A DNA stretch of 5,720 nucleotides from Candidatus Thorarchaeota archaeon (GCA_016839345.1 JAEOUL010000315.1:1-5720); one strand, 5' to 3'. Shown: positions 1 to 5,537, counted from the stretch's first letter. Program-made: numbers and translations. Notes: generated from the letters alone by a model not told the origin.

Positions 1-2
1 AC

Positions 3-743
3 ACCACTGTCATTGTCGCGTCGATGCTGCTTTCTCCACTAATGGGTCCTATGTTGGGAGTTGCATTAGGCTATGTTGTAAGGGATAGGCAATTGTTCGT
101 CAAAGGTACTACGAATGAACTCATCTCCCTAGGTCTTTCATTTGCTGTTGGAATTGTAATGGCACTGGTTTTACCAGTACTAATACTTGGGTCACCGCTA
201 GATTTCATAAGTACTATTGAAGGCCACATGAATCCATTGAATCCAACAGTAACAGAAATCACTCGTCGAGCTGGTTTTTCAGCAATTGATGTTGGAGTGG
301 CAATCATTTCAGGACCTGCAGTAGCAGTTTCTGTAACTAGAGGTGACATGTCAAGCCTGGTAGGTGTTGCAATATCAGCAGCTTTGATGCCACCTGCGGT
401 AAATGCTGCACTAATGATAATGCTAGGTGCAATCTATGGAAGTACTACCCTTATCGGAATTGGGGGCGGATCGCTTCTTCTATTGGCAATGAACATCATC
501 CTGATTGACTTGGCTGCAATCGTGATGTTTCGTATCAAGAAACTGACCCCATTAGCAGACCGATCTGCGACTTGGACAGCAGTCACACAATTCACTAAGA
601 CCCGCTCTGAGAGCCTTTATCACACACCCCGGCCTGAAACACCAGAAGCAACTTTCAAACCAGCACCAACTACTGAAGGAGGAGCTGTAACAGCAAAGCC
701 AGAAGAGAAAGAGCTCGAACCTGAAAAAGAAACAAAAGAATGA
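3..743 (+). CDS. DUF389 family integral membrane protein (5' end outside window)
   Basis: The reading frame is open from the left edge, so the gene is cut off; 246 codons are visible. Five hydrophobic stretches lie at about residues 4-26, 40-63, 95-112, 118-145 and 149-177 of the visible part. The segment around SPLMGP (residues 11-16), the charged VRDRQ after it, the T-E-x-x-R block near residues 84-89 followed by the ISGPAVA stretch (102-108), and ALMPPAV (127-133) are the conserved layout of DUF389 (TIGR00341-type 'uncharacterized hydrophobic protein') proteins. The missing part should hold the first membrane helix and the usual N-terminal soluble domain. After residue 178 there is a hydrophilic, probably cytoplasmic tail ending in a Pro/Thr/Glu/Lys-rich low-complexity stretch. 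The family's biochemical role is unknown; transport or small-molecule sensing has only been guessed. The ATG at 24 is internal to a conserved membrane helix and is not the real start. It ends 12 bases before the methyltransferase-like gene, so the two may be co-transcribed. Confidence 0.85.
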   Translation, partial: TTVIVASMLLSPLMGPMLGVALGYVVRDRQLFVKGTTNELISLGLSFAVGIVMALVLPVLILGSPLDFISTIEGHMNPLNPTVTEITRRAGFSAIDVGVAIISGPAVAVSVTRGDMSSLVGVAISAALMPPAVNAALMIMLGAIYGSTTLIGIGGGSLLLLAMNIILIDLAAIVMFRIKKLTPLADRSATWTAVTQFTKTRSESLYHTPRPETPEATFKPAPTTEGGAVTAKPEEKELEPEKETKE

Positions 744-755
744 CGTGGGGTATGA

Positions 756-1367
756 ATGGCGGATCTAGTTTATCGCCTTCTTTTCGTATGTATCTTCATC
801 ATATTCTGGTTAATCAGGTTGTATTACGTGAAGAAGACAAGAGACCCTGATGCACCTCGATCAAGAGAAGAACGTCGGGCAGCAATGAAGCAGGAGGGAT
901 GGACAGGGATTCTTTTAGTTATACTCACATATGTTGAGATTGTTGTGGTTGTGTTATTCCTCTGGGGACCTTCATGGATGGCTTGGGCAGATTTAGTTTT
1001 CCCATTTTGGATTCATTTGACTGGAGTTATCCTTCTGATTTGATCGATACCCTATATGGTGTGGGTACATCGGACCATAGGACAGCATTACTCCTATGCT
1101 CTTGAAACAAAGACTGAACAGAAACTGATTACGTCAGGACCCTATAGTAGAGTCAGACACCCTCTTTACTCAGCGCATAACCTCTTCAACCTGGGAATGG
1201 TTTTCTTAACAGCATATTCCCCATTAATTCTATTCGCAATAATTGGTGTTCCATTTACCTATGCGCGGATGAAAACCGAAGAAAAAATGATGATTGAGAA
1301 ATTCGGTAGTGAATATGAGGAATATTTGAAGAGAACGGGTCGTATTTTTCCAAAGCTTCGAATCTAG
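756..1367 (+). pseudogene. ICMT/PEMT-like membrane methyltransferase interrupted by one in-frame TGA
   Basis: Two pieces in the same frame (756-1043 and 1044-1367) form one 203-residue protein if the TGA at 1041-1043 is read through. This matches the usual size of isoprenylcysteine carboxyl methyltransferase-like proteins. The first piece has hydrophobic helices at about residues 3-25, 50-71 and 80-95. The second carries the diagnostic SAM-binding signature GPYSRVRHPLY (128-138 of the joined protein), a helical pair at about 141-169, and the family C-terminus with an EE pair (175-176) and FGSEYEEYLKRTG. Such enzymes transfer a methyl group from S-adenosylmethionine to a membrane-associated substrate; here the substrate is unknown. 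The TGA falls in a membrane helix where relatives usually have a hydrophobic residue, which favours a point mutation or sequencing error over programmed recoding. Restart at the ATG at 1056 has no ribosome binding site and would give a piece without the N-terminal helices. A GGGG stretch (747-750) precedes the start at 756. Confidence 0.8.
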
Positions 1368-1455
1368 TATATTCTTGTCCTGTAATGCCTAGGTATCACA
1401 AGAGGATATAGTGTACTTTTTGGTTAGAATGGTTAACTTTCATGGAGACTGAAAA

Positions 1456-1716
1456 ATGGGAGAACTCAAGAATAAACTGTTCAAAGGACTCACAGAGCAC
1501 GATATTCTTACCTGGGAAGAAGAAAAGATGCGTTATCAGCGAAAAATGGGACGAAAAGTCACAGATCTTGAGTTTCTACGTTATCTAATGATGTACGCAT
1601 CGAGACCTGTCATCACAACCAAGGATGGAGTTTCAACGGGATTCCTTACTGGTCAAGGACCAATCTACCAAAAAGGAGGAAACCCCCCAGTTCGTAGTAA
1701 ACTTTCTCCACCATAG
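1456..1716 (+). CDS. Hypothetical protein, 86 aa
   Basis: I do not recognise this family. The start is well supported: GGAG at 1444-1447 lies 8 bases before the ATG. The protein is soluble, with no signal peptide or membrane segment. Its first half (about residues 1-48) is charged and likely helical, with the stretch GRKVTDLEFLRYLMMYASRP (32-51) looking like a folded core. The last 25 residues are rich in Gly and Pro (GQGPIYQKGGNPP) and basic, probably a disordered tail. There is no cysteine, so a zinc ribbon is excluded. It lies 88 bases after the methyltransferase-like gene in the same direction and could have its own promoter, as the gap contains an A/T-rich GATATA (1405-1410). It is followed by a strong hairpin and a second small gene. 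The function is unknown; the ribosome binding site and non-repetitive composition make it likely to be a real gene. Confidence 0.65.
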   Translation: MGELKNKLFKGLTEHDILTWEEEKMRYQRKMGRKVTDLEFLRYLMMYASRPVITTKDGVSTGFLTGQGPIYQKGGNPPVRSKLSPP

Positions 1717-1744
1717 TCAATGGTCATGTAACAATCCTTTTATG

Positions 1745-1768
1745 CTAAGATACCAAAAGGTATCTTAG
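1745..1768. repeat. Perfect 10-bp inverted repeat with 4-base loop
   Basis: CTAAGATACC (1745-1754), AAAA, then GGTATCTTAG (1759-1768) form a fully complementary stem-loop 28 bases after the stop of the 86-residue gene. It is not followed by a T-run, so it is not a typical archaeal T-rich terminator. It could be an RNA stability or processing element at the 3' end of that mRNA, or a dyad binding site upstream of the 45-residue gene. Confidence 0.75.
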
Positions 1769-1838
1769 ATTCAGAAGACTCGATGACGACTGCAATAATT
1801 AGTCAAGTATAGTCGGATTCAATGAATTTCGATTTATT

Positions 1839-1842
1839 GGAG
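1839..1842 (+). promoter_or_regulatory. Ribosome binding site of the 45-aa small gene
   Basis: GGAG lies 8 bases before the ATG at 1851. Both motif and spacing are the same as for the 86-residue gene upstream, which is the main support for the small gene being translated. Confidence 0.6.
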
Positions 1843-1850
1843 AAAACAGA

Positions 1851-1988
1851 ATGGAATCAAACCAAGAAGAACAAGTCTTCCCAGATTGGTTATCAAATTC
1901 AGGACTTGATTTCTGGCAACCAGATGAGCTTTATATAGAATGGCTTCAATTCCTCTTTGGAATCTGGGAGAAAATCGAATACTTGTAA
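1851..1988 (+). CDS. Small acidic, tryptophan-rich protein, 45 aa
   Basis: This short frame fills most of the gap before the ArsR-like regulator. It encodes a 45-residue protein starting MESNQEEQVFPDWL and ending FGIWEKIEYL, with stop TAA at 1986-1988. There are four tryptophans (residues 13, 22, 31, 39), spaced 8-9 residues apart, ten acidic residues and a single lysine, so it is strongly negative. The second half (about 26-45) could form an amphipathic helix with Trp, Phe, Leu and Ile on one face. I know of no family. It lies 42 bases upstream of the regulator, and its stop codon sits inside the palindrome in front of that gene, so the two may be co-transcribed or co-regulated. Possible roles are a protein partner or peptide co-regulator of the ArsR protein, but this is speculation. 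Support is the GGAG site at good spacing and a composition unlike random translated sequence. Confidence 0.55.
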   Translation: MESNQEEQVFPDWLSNSGLDFWQPDELYIEWLQFLFGIWEKIEYL

Positions 1989-2002
1989 TTCATAGAATTA
2001 CA
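1984..2002. promoter_or_regulatory. 8-3-8 palindrome, candidate operator of the ArsR-like gene
   Basis: TGTAATTC-ATA-GAATTACA is a perfect inverted repeat ending 28 bases before the regulator's start codon. The right arm runs into an A/T-rich stretch (ATTACATAA, 1997-2005) that sits at a suitable distance to be the TATA box of a leaderless or short-leader transcript starting near the ATG at 2031. Winged-helix regulators of this type bind such dyads as homodimers, so a repressor blocking its own promoter is the natural reading. The left arm covers the stop codon of the 45-residue gene. I saw no second full copy in the window. Confidence 0.6.
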
Positions 2003-2030
2003 TAACCCAAGAAAATAGGATCAAATCAAG

Positions 2031-2744
2031 ATGTCGCAAGAAGGACCCGGAGACCTAGACAGAGTTTTCAAAGCTCTAGGAAATGAAACTAGGAGGAGAA
2101 TTCTTAGACTTCTTGCTCAGCGTGCTCACTATCCATATGAATTGAGTTCTATGCTAGGATTGACCCCACGAGGAGTTTTCAAACATCTAGAATCACTACA
2201 ACGAGCAGGTCTTGTTGAACGAGAGCATGGTGAAAGTGAGCTGGGCCCTGATAGAGTATACTATAGATTGAACGTTCGATTTGGATTGTCAACCACAATC
2301 CTGCCAGATGCTTTCGTTGTCAGATTGACAAAGCATGGGCAGGAAGGTAGATTGATTGTCCCACATGGGTTTGTTATTCCTGAAGCCAGACCAGATGTTG
2401 CAGCTGTCCGAAGATTGCTCAGAGAGTTGGGTAAGGTCAACAAGCGTCTCACGGATTTAGATGAAGAGAGAATGCGGTTTGCATCCGTTAGAGGTCAGAT
2501 AATCCGACAAATTGAAACCATTATGGACGAGGCTCAATGGGATGAGGAAAGCTGTCAGAAAGTGAGGTCTCTACTAGATCCTGTTGGCCAACAAATGGAT
2601 GAACCCATAGAAGAAGATACTTGGACTTCAACTGTGAAAGAAGCCCTTCTACTCTTTGAGAGAATGTTTTCAAGAAGCCATTCACAAGTAAAGAGGAAGC
2701 AATCTTCAGAAAAAGAAGAAGAGTTCGTTTTGGACCTCGAATAA
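2031..2744 (+). CDS. ArsR-like winged-helix transcriptional regulator with long C-terminal region
   Basis: The N-terminal 80 residues are a clear ArsR-type winged helix-turn-helix: the opening helix with DLDRVFKALGNETRRRILRL (8-27), helix ELSSMLGL (37-44), recognition helix TPRGVFKHLESLQRAG (45-60), and a wing ending in GPDRVYYRLN (72-81), a form common in archaeal proteins. The rest is not a standard ArsR end: a beta-rich segment (about 85-118), a charged helix with likely coiled-coil character (about 122-168), a second helical region (172-215), and a basic then acidic tail. The only cysteine is C175 and the metal-binding CxC motif of classical ArsR/SmtB repressors is absent, so metal sensing is unlikely; the C-terminal part may dimerise or bind an unknown ligand. 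A weak AGGA (2017-2020) lies 10 bases before the ATG. The palindrome at 1984-2002 suggests autoregulation. The partner in control may be the upstream 45-residue gene. Confidence 0.85.
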   Translation: MSQEGPGDLDRVFKALGNETRRRILRLLAQRAHYPYELSSMLGLTPRGVFKHLESLQRAGLVEREHGESELGPDRVYYRLNVRFGLSTTILPDAFVVRLTKHGQEGRLIVPHGFVIPEARPDVAAVRRLLRELGKVNKRLTDLDEERMRFASVRGQIIRQIETIMDEAQWDEESCQKVRSLLDPVGQQMDEPIEEDTWTSTVKEALLLFERMFSRSHSQVKRKQSSEKEEEFVLDLE

Positions 2745-2912
2745 CTACCAGTTCCAGATTATCTTCCATTCGGACCTTTTTTCGTTGGACATTACTGGCA
2801 CGTACTCAATTGGATTGTAAAGCAATTCCACACCGTTTGATTTCTTGACAGTTAGGTAATGTTTTGCTCTGGAAGTGGTAGATGATTCCCCAGAGAAGGG
2901 GAATATAGGCAT
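2745..2912 (-). CDS. Small hypothetical protein, 55 aa, antisense-convergent to the regulator
   Basis: On the minus strand a 55-codon frame starts at ATG 2912-2910 and stops with TAG at 2747-2745, immediately next to the regulator's stop codon. A perfect AAGGAG (2924-2919) lies 6 bases before the ATG, the strongest ribosome binding site in the window. The product begins MPIFPFSGESSTTSRAKHYL and ends SNEKRSEWKIIWNW. It is mildly basic, soluble and has no cysteine. A short middle section (about 17-40, with HYLTVKK and VELLYNPIEYVPV) has an alternating pattern suggesting beta strands, perhaps a small beta domain. I do not recognise it. It lies 69 bases downstream of the TPR gene in the same direction, with a possible TATA box of its own between them. 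A 7-bp hairpin overlaps codons 3-10 and could affect initiation. It is probably real given the ribosome binding site; the function is unknown. Confidence 0.55.
   Translation of the reverse strand: MPIFPFSGESSTTSRAKHYLTVKKSNGVELLYNPIEYVPVMSNEKRSEWKIIWNW
2777..2782 (+). terminator. T6 run, possible archaeal terminator of the regulator gene
   Basis: Six consecutive T lie 33 bases after the stop of the ArsR-like gene. Archaeal RNA polymerase often terminates at such runs without a hairpin. It lies inside the small gene on the opposite strand. Confidence 0.35.
2885..2904. repeat. 7-bp hairpin at the start of the 55-aa gene
   Basis: ATTCCCC and GGGGAAT pair around a 6-base loop. On the minus strand it lies a few bases after the start codon of the small gene, where a stable stem could slow initiation. 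It has no T-run on either side, so it is a poor terminator for the TPR gene upstream. Confidence 0.5.
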
Positions 2913-2918
2913 ATATTG

Positions 2919-2924
2919 CTCCTT
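2919..2924 (-). promoter_or_regulatory. Perfect AAGGAG ribosome binding site of the 55-aa gene
   Basis: Read on the minus strand, AAGGAG is separated from the ATG at 2912 by 6 bases (CAATAT). This decides the start of the small gene and is the main evidence that it is translated. Confidence 0.6.
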
Positions 2925-2952
2925 AAAATTGAGTCTACCTGACGCAAGGCAT

Positions 2953-2960
2953 CATAAATT
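2953..2960 (-). promoter_or_regulatory. Possible TATA box for the 55-aa gene
   Basis: AATTTATG on the minus strand lies about 45 bases before the small gene's ATG. Transcription starting some 25 bases downstream would give a leader of about 20 bases that still contains the AAGGAG. The motif match is weak. Confidence 0.25.
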
Positions 2961-2981
2961 ACCTGAATTTGTGAATGAAAC

Positions 2982-4562
2982 TTACTCTTCAAGGCGCTTC
3001 ATGAATTCTTTAAAATGGGGACAGAGTCCACCTTTCCAGTAGAGGTTACCAAAACATTCCTTTCTGAGACCAGTCCGCTCTACTCTGCATTCGAAGCTTT
3101 TCTCTCCATCAAAGAAAACACACAGATCACTATCACTTGCAGAATCTTCCAGAACTTTTCTTCTGACATTTCTCATCATATCTGGATCTGAAGTTTCACT
3201 CCAATCCTTTAACTTGCCTAGTGTGGTTTTGTGAATGTCCAAAAGATCAGCTTCAGGTTTGGCTCCCATTTCCCAGATGGTCACAAGTTCACTAGCCTCT
3301 GCATTGAAGACATAAAGAAGGTGTGCAATCTCAATAGATAGTTCTTTAGCTCTCTGGTAGTATTCGATAGCTTCATCATATTTCTGAAGAATGAAATAAG
3401 CATCTCCTGCTTGAGATAGTGTCAATGCTAGTGTTGACCTCATTCCCGCACTCTCAGCTATTTCAATTCCTTCGTTGTATAATCGGATAGCTTCCTCAAA
3501 ATCTCCCTTACGGATTGCTACATCACCAAGATTCACTGTAGCAGTAGCTATGCCCCTCATATACTCCGCTTCTTGGCTTATTTCAAGAGCTCTTCGGTTG
3601 TAGGTTTCCATTTGTGCTATTTGGTCTAAAGCTCTGTCAATCTCTCCTACATTGATTAGAGTCTTAGCCAGACCCACCTGATTGTTGAGCTGTTGCTGGA
3701 TGATAAGTAATTCCTCAAACTGGTCCCGAGCTTCCTGAAGTTGCCCCATGTTTAGATGAATGACTCCACGAAGATTTCTTGCAAGAGCCACTCCTTGAGA
3801 ATAGCCCATTCTCTCATAGTTTCTTAGTGCTGAAGTAACAAGAGCTAGAGCTCTGTCGTGTTCAAAAAAGTCCTCTAGTACTCGACCTCTATAGAACTTG
3901 ATGTCGTTAAGAGCTAACTGATGGTCAAGGTGTGTTGCAGTGTCTTGAGCAGAGTCAAGACGCATAAGTGCCTCTTCACGAGACTCAGATGATACAGCAA
4001 TAAAAGCAAGAATTATCCTAGGACGTAGAAGAGCAGCCTGCACCATATTACGAATTTTTGTATCTTTTGCTGTATTCATGGTCACTTTCTCTATGCTTTT
4101 TGATGCAACCTCTTTCGCATGATCTGTGTAACCGAGGTCAATCAGGATGTATGCCAATTGACCCGAAAGCTCTGCAAAAGCAATGTAATCCTTAGCTTGC
4201 CATGCTTGATTGGTAATGTTTCGAAGATTGTTTAGCCATCTAGGATCAAGACTTTGTCTGCAATACGCTGCTGCAGCATAGCCCTTGCAGGTAATATTTT
4301 GTGTGTCCTTTGCTAGAATCTGATTATATCCATACATTCCCCTAAGAAAACTAGCTTTTGCACACATTGCTAGAAATGCCGGACTTCTGTTTCTCCATTC
4401 ACCACTCCCAACATATTCAATCAATACATCAGTAAAGAGTAAAAACCGATCTTTTGTGGAACGAGAATGCACAGCAATCCTGTTCCTCAGCTCTTCTAAT
4501 TCAGAGTCCTCTAGGTCTTCCCTGTACATCATGAACTCAGGAATTATCGGTTCATCTTTCAA
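2982..4562 (-). CDS. TPR-repeat protein with four evenly spaced C-terminal cysteines
   Basis: A 526-residue soluble protein made almost wholly of helical repeats. Clear tetratricopeptide repeats lie at about residues 217-251, 257-292, 296-332, 337-371 (with GDFEEAIRLYNEGIEIAES) and 377-411 (with KYDEAIEYYQRAKELS); more degenerate helical pairs precede them (about 120-215). TPR arrays bind other proteins, so a scaffold or adaptor role is likely. The last 50 residues differ: cysteines at 481, 492, 503 and 514, exactly 11 apart, the last within GLCPHF. This may be a small metal- or cluster-binding module. The start is TTG (4562-4560). An in-frame TGA four codons upstream rules out a longer version, and ATG codons at residues 11 and 12 (4532 and 4529) are alternatives. 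GGATGA six bases before the TTG is a weak ribosome binding site. The gene diverges from the KaiC-like gene, with which it may be co-regulated. There is no signal peptide or membrane helix. Confidence 0.8.
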   Translation of the reverse strand: MKDEPIIPEFMMYREDLEDSELEELRNRIAVHSRSTKDRFLLFTDVLIEYVGSGEWRNRSPAFLAMCAKASFLRGMYGYNQILAKDTQNITCKGYAAAAYCRQSLDPRWLNNLRNITNQAWQAKDYIAFAELSGQLAYILIDLGYTDHAKEVASKSIEKVTMNTAKDTKIRNMVQAALLRPRIILAFIAVSSESREEALMRLDSAQDTATHLDHQLALNDIKFYRGRVLEDFFEHDRALALVTSALRNYERMGYSQGVALARNLRGVIHLNMGQLQEARDQFEELLIIQQQLNNQVGLAKTLINVGEIDRALDQIAQMETYNRRALEISQEAEYMRGIATATVNLGDVAIRKGDFEEAIRLYNEGIEIAESAGMRSTLALTLSQAGDAYFILQKYDEAIEYYQRAKELSIEIAHLLYVFNAEASELVTIWEMGAKPEADLLDIHKTTLGKLKDWSETSDPDMMRNVRRKVLEDSASDSDLCVFFDGEKSFECRVERTGLRKECFGNLYWKGGLCPHFKEFMKRLEE

Positions 4563-4608
4563 CGTGCATCATCCACAACTTTGACAAGCCTTGCTATTTC
4601 CTGCTCCT

Positions 4609-4620
4609 CTTAATTTTCGC
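4609..4620 (-). promoter_or_regulatory. Candidate BRE/TATA promoter of the TPR gene
   Basis: On the minus strand the sequence GCGAAAATTAAG combines a purine-rich BRE-like GCGAAA with an A/T-rich box. It lies about 46 bases before the TTG start, which would place transcription start near 4585 and give a leader of roughly 23 bases. A near-identical copy faces the opposite way at 4676-4686. Confidence 0.4.
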
Positions 4621-4675
4621 TGCGTTTGGCTATCAAAAGGCTTCTAGTGCATCTCTCCGCCTTATCAGCGAAAGC

Positions 4676-4686
4676 GCGAAATTAAG
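4676..4686 (+). promoter_or_regulatory. Candidate BRE/TATA promoter of the KaiC-like gene
   Basis: GCGAAATTAAG on the plus strand repeats the minus-strand box at 4609-4620 with one A fewer, in mirror orientation. It lies about 90 bases before the ATG at 4777, implying a leader of some 65 bases. A later A/T-rich stretch such as TATACTAAAT (4699-4708) could be used instead. Confidence 0.3.
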
Positions 4687-4776
4687 TTTTCGAGGATGTA
4701 TACTAAATCTTTCGAAACCTGTCGTTCTTTCTGAAAGGTTAGAACATAACACATTATTGAATGGTCAGTGGTTCTC

Positions 4777-5532
4777 ATGTCAAAAACTCGAGTGAGTTCA
4801 GGAGTTACTGGACTAGATACTCTGCTTGAAGGTGGATATGTGAAAGGCAGGTCAACATTACTTGCAGGGGGACCGGGAACAGGCAAGAGCATCCTAGCTT
4901 GGCATTTTCTTTTTGAGGGAGTTTCTAAAGGTGAGAATGGTCTACTTGTGTCATTGGATCAAACGTCGGATATGATTGTTGAAGATATGTCTGATTTTGG
5001 CTGGAAATCGAAAGAGGCTATGGATTCAGGAGCTCTGTCAATATTAAGTGGTACACTTAAGCTATTACCGACAGAAACCAGTTATGAGTATGTCATTGGG
5101 TTCGATCATCCGCTTCTTCGTGAGCAGCCATTCACTGTTCCGCGACTTGCAGAACTTGTAAGGAAGAAAGCAACGGAAGTAAATGCAAAACGAATTGTAA
5201 TTGACGGATTAGGTCCACTTCTGGAACTTGCAGGCAATCGATCCGAGATTCGCCAATTTGTCTATGGTTTTGTACGTGAAATTGTTGATTGGGAATCCAC
5301 AATCATCCTGACTCACGAGTTGAAGGCAAGCAAGAGTGCACAGAACGATGAGATGCCTTTCTTCATCTGCGATGGAGTTGTAAAACTTGATATGTTGTAT
5401 TCTGCTGGAGATTATCTCCGCACCATTCGCGTTGTTAAGATGAGAGGGGCAAATCATGTCATGAGACCGGTGATGTTCAAAATTGGCTCTGATGGTATAA
5501 CAGCTTTTCCAGATGCACGATTGCCGGAATGA
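4777..5532 (+). CDS. Single-domain KaiC-like RecA-fold ATPase
   Basis: A 251-residue protein with one KaiC/RadA-type domain. It opens with the family pattern RVSSGVTGLDTLLEGG (5-20). Walker A is GGPGTGKS (31-38) and Walker B is RIVIDGLG (139-146, D143), followed by a conserved beta strand ending ILTHE and the C-terminal KMRGANHVMRPVMFKI segment typical of KaiC-like proteins. After the second core strand, where KaiC proteins carry two catalytic glutamates, this protein has D61-Q62 (LVSLDQT), so ATP hydrolysis may be weak or altered. Archaeal single-domain KaiC-like proteins are mostly of unknown role and act as ATP-dependent, often hexameric, switches in signalling. I chose ATG 4777 rather than GTG 4768 because it starts just before the family motif; neither has a strong ribosome binding site. 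It diverges from the TPR gene and meets the receiver gene tail-to-tail with 5 bases between stops. Confidence 0.85.
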   Translation: MSKTRVSSGVTGLDTLLEGGYVKGRSTLLAGGPGTGKSILAWHFLFEGVSKGENGLLVSLDQTSDMIVEDMSDFGWKSKEAMDSGALSILSGTLKLLPTETSYEYVIGFDHPLLREQPFTVPRLAELVRKKATEVNAKRIVIDGLGPLLELAGNRSEIRQFVYGFVREIVDWESTIILTHELKASKSAQNDEMPFFICDGVVKLDMLYSAGDYLRTIRVVKMRGANHVMRPVMFKIGSDGITAFPDARLPE

Positions 5533-5537
5533 AATGA

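Noticed and set aside
71..349. Minus-strand open frame within the DUF389 gene
   Set aside because: It is antisense to a well-supported conserved membrane protein and lacks recognisable protein features; the same applies to minus-strand frames inside the regulator (2261-2452, 2521-2769) and KaiC-like genes (4665-4892, 5209-5457).
1041..1043. TGA read as tryptophan (alternative genetic code)
   Set aside because: Three other genes in the window end in TGA, all their tryptophans use TGG, and the other long frames contain no internal TGA.
1368..1455. Possible SECIS element after the methyltransferase-like gene
   Set aside because: No stem with the expected archaeal internal bulge (GAA opposite A) and short GC apical helix was seen by eye; only a CCTAGG-centred dyad (1385-1396) and weak pairings are present.
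4615..4673. 8-base inverted repeat TTTCGCTG / CAGCGAAA in the divergent gap
   Set aside because: The arms are 43 bases apart and overlap or abut the promoter-like boxes; a hairpin with such a loop is weak and the match may be a by-product of the mirrored GCGAAA boxes.
4696..4734. 12-codon frame (ATG TAT ACT ... TGA) in the leader of the KaiC-like gene
   Set aside because: It has no properly spaced ribosome binding site and is too short to tell from chance.
4768..4776. GTG start giving three extra residues on the KaiC-like protein
   Set aside because: The ATG at 4777 is in frame and closer to the usual family N-terminus, and the GTG has no better ribosome binding site.
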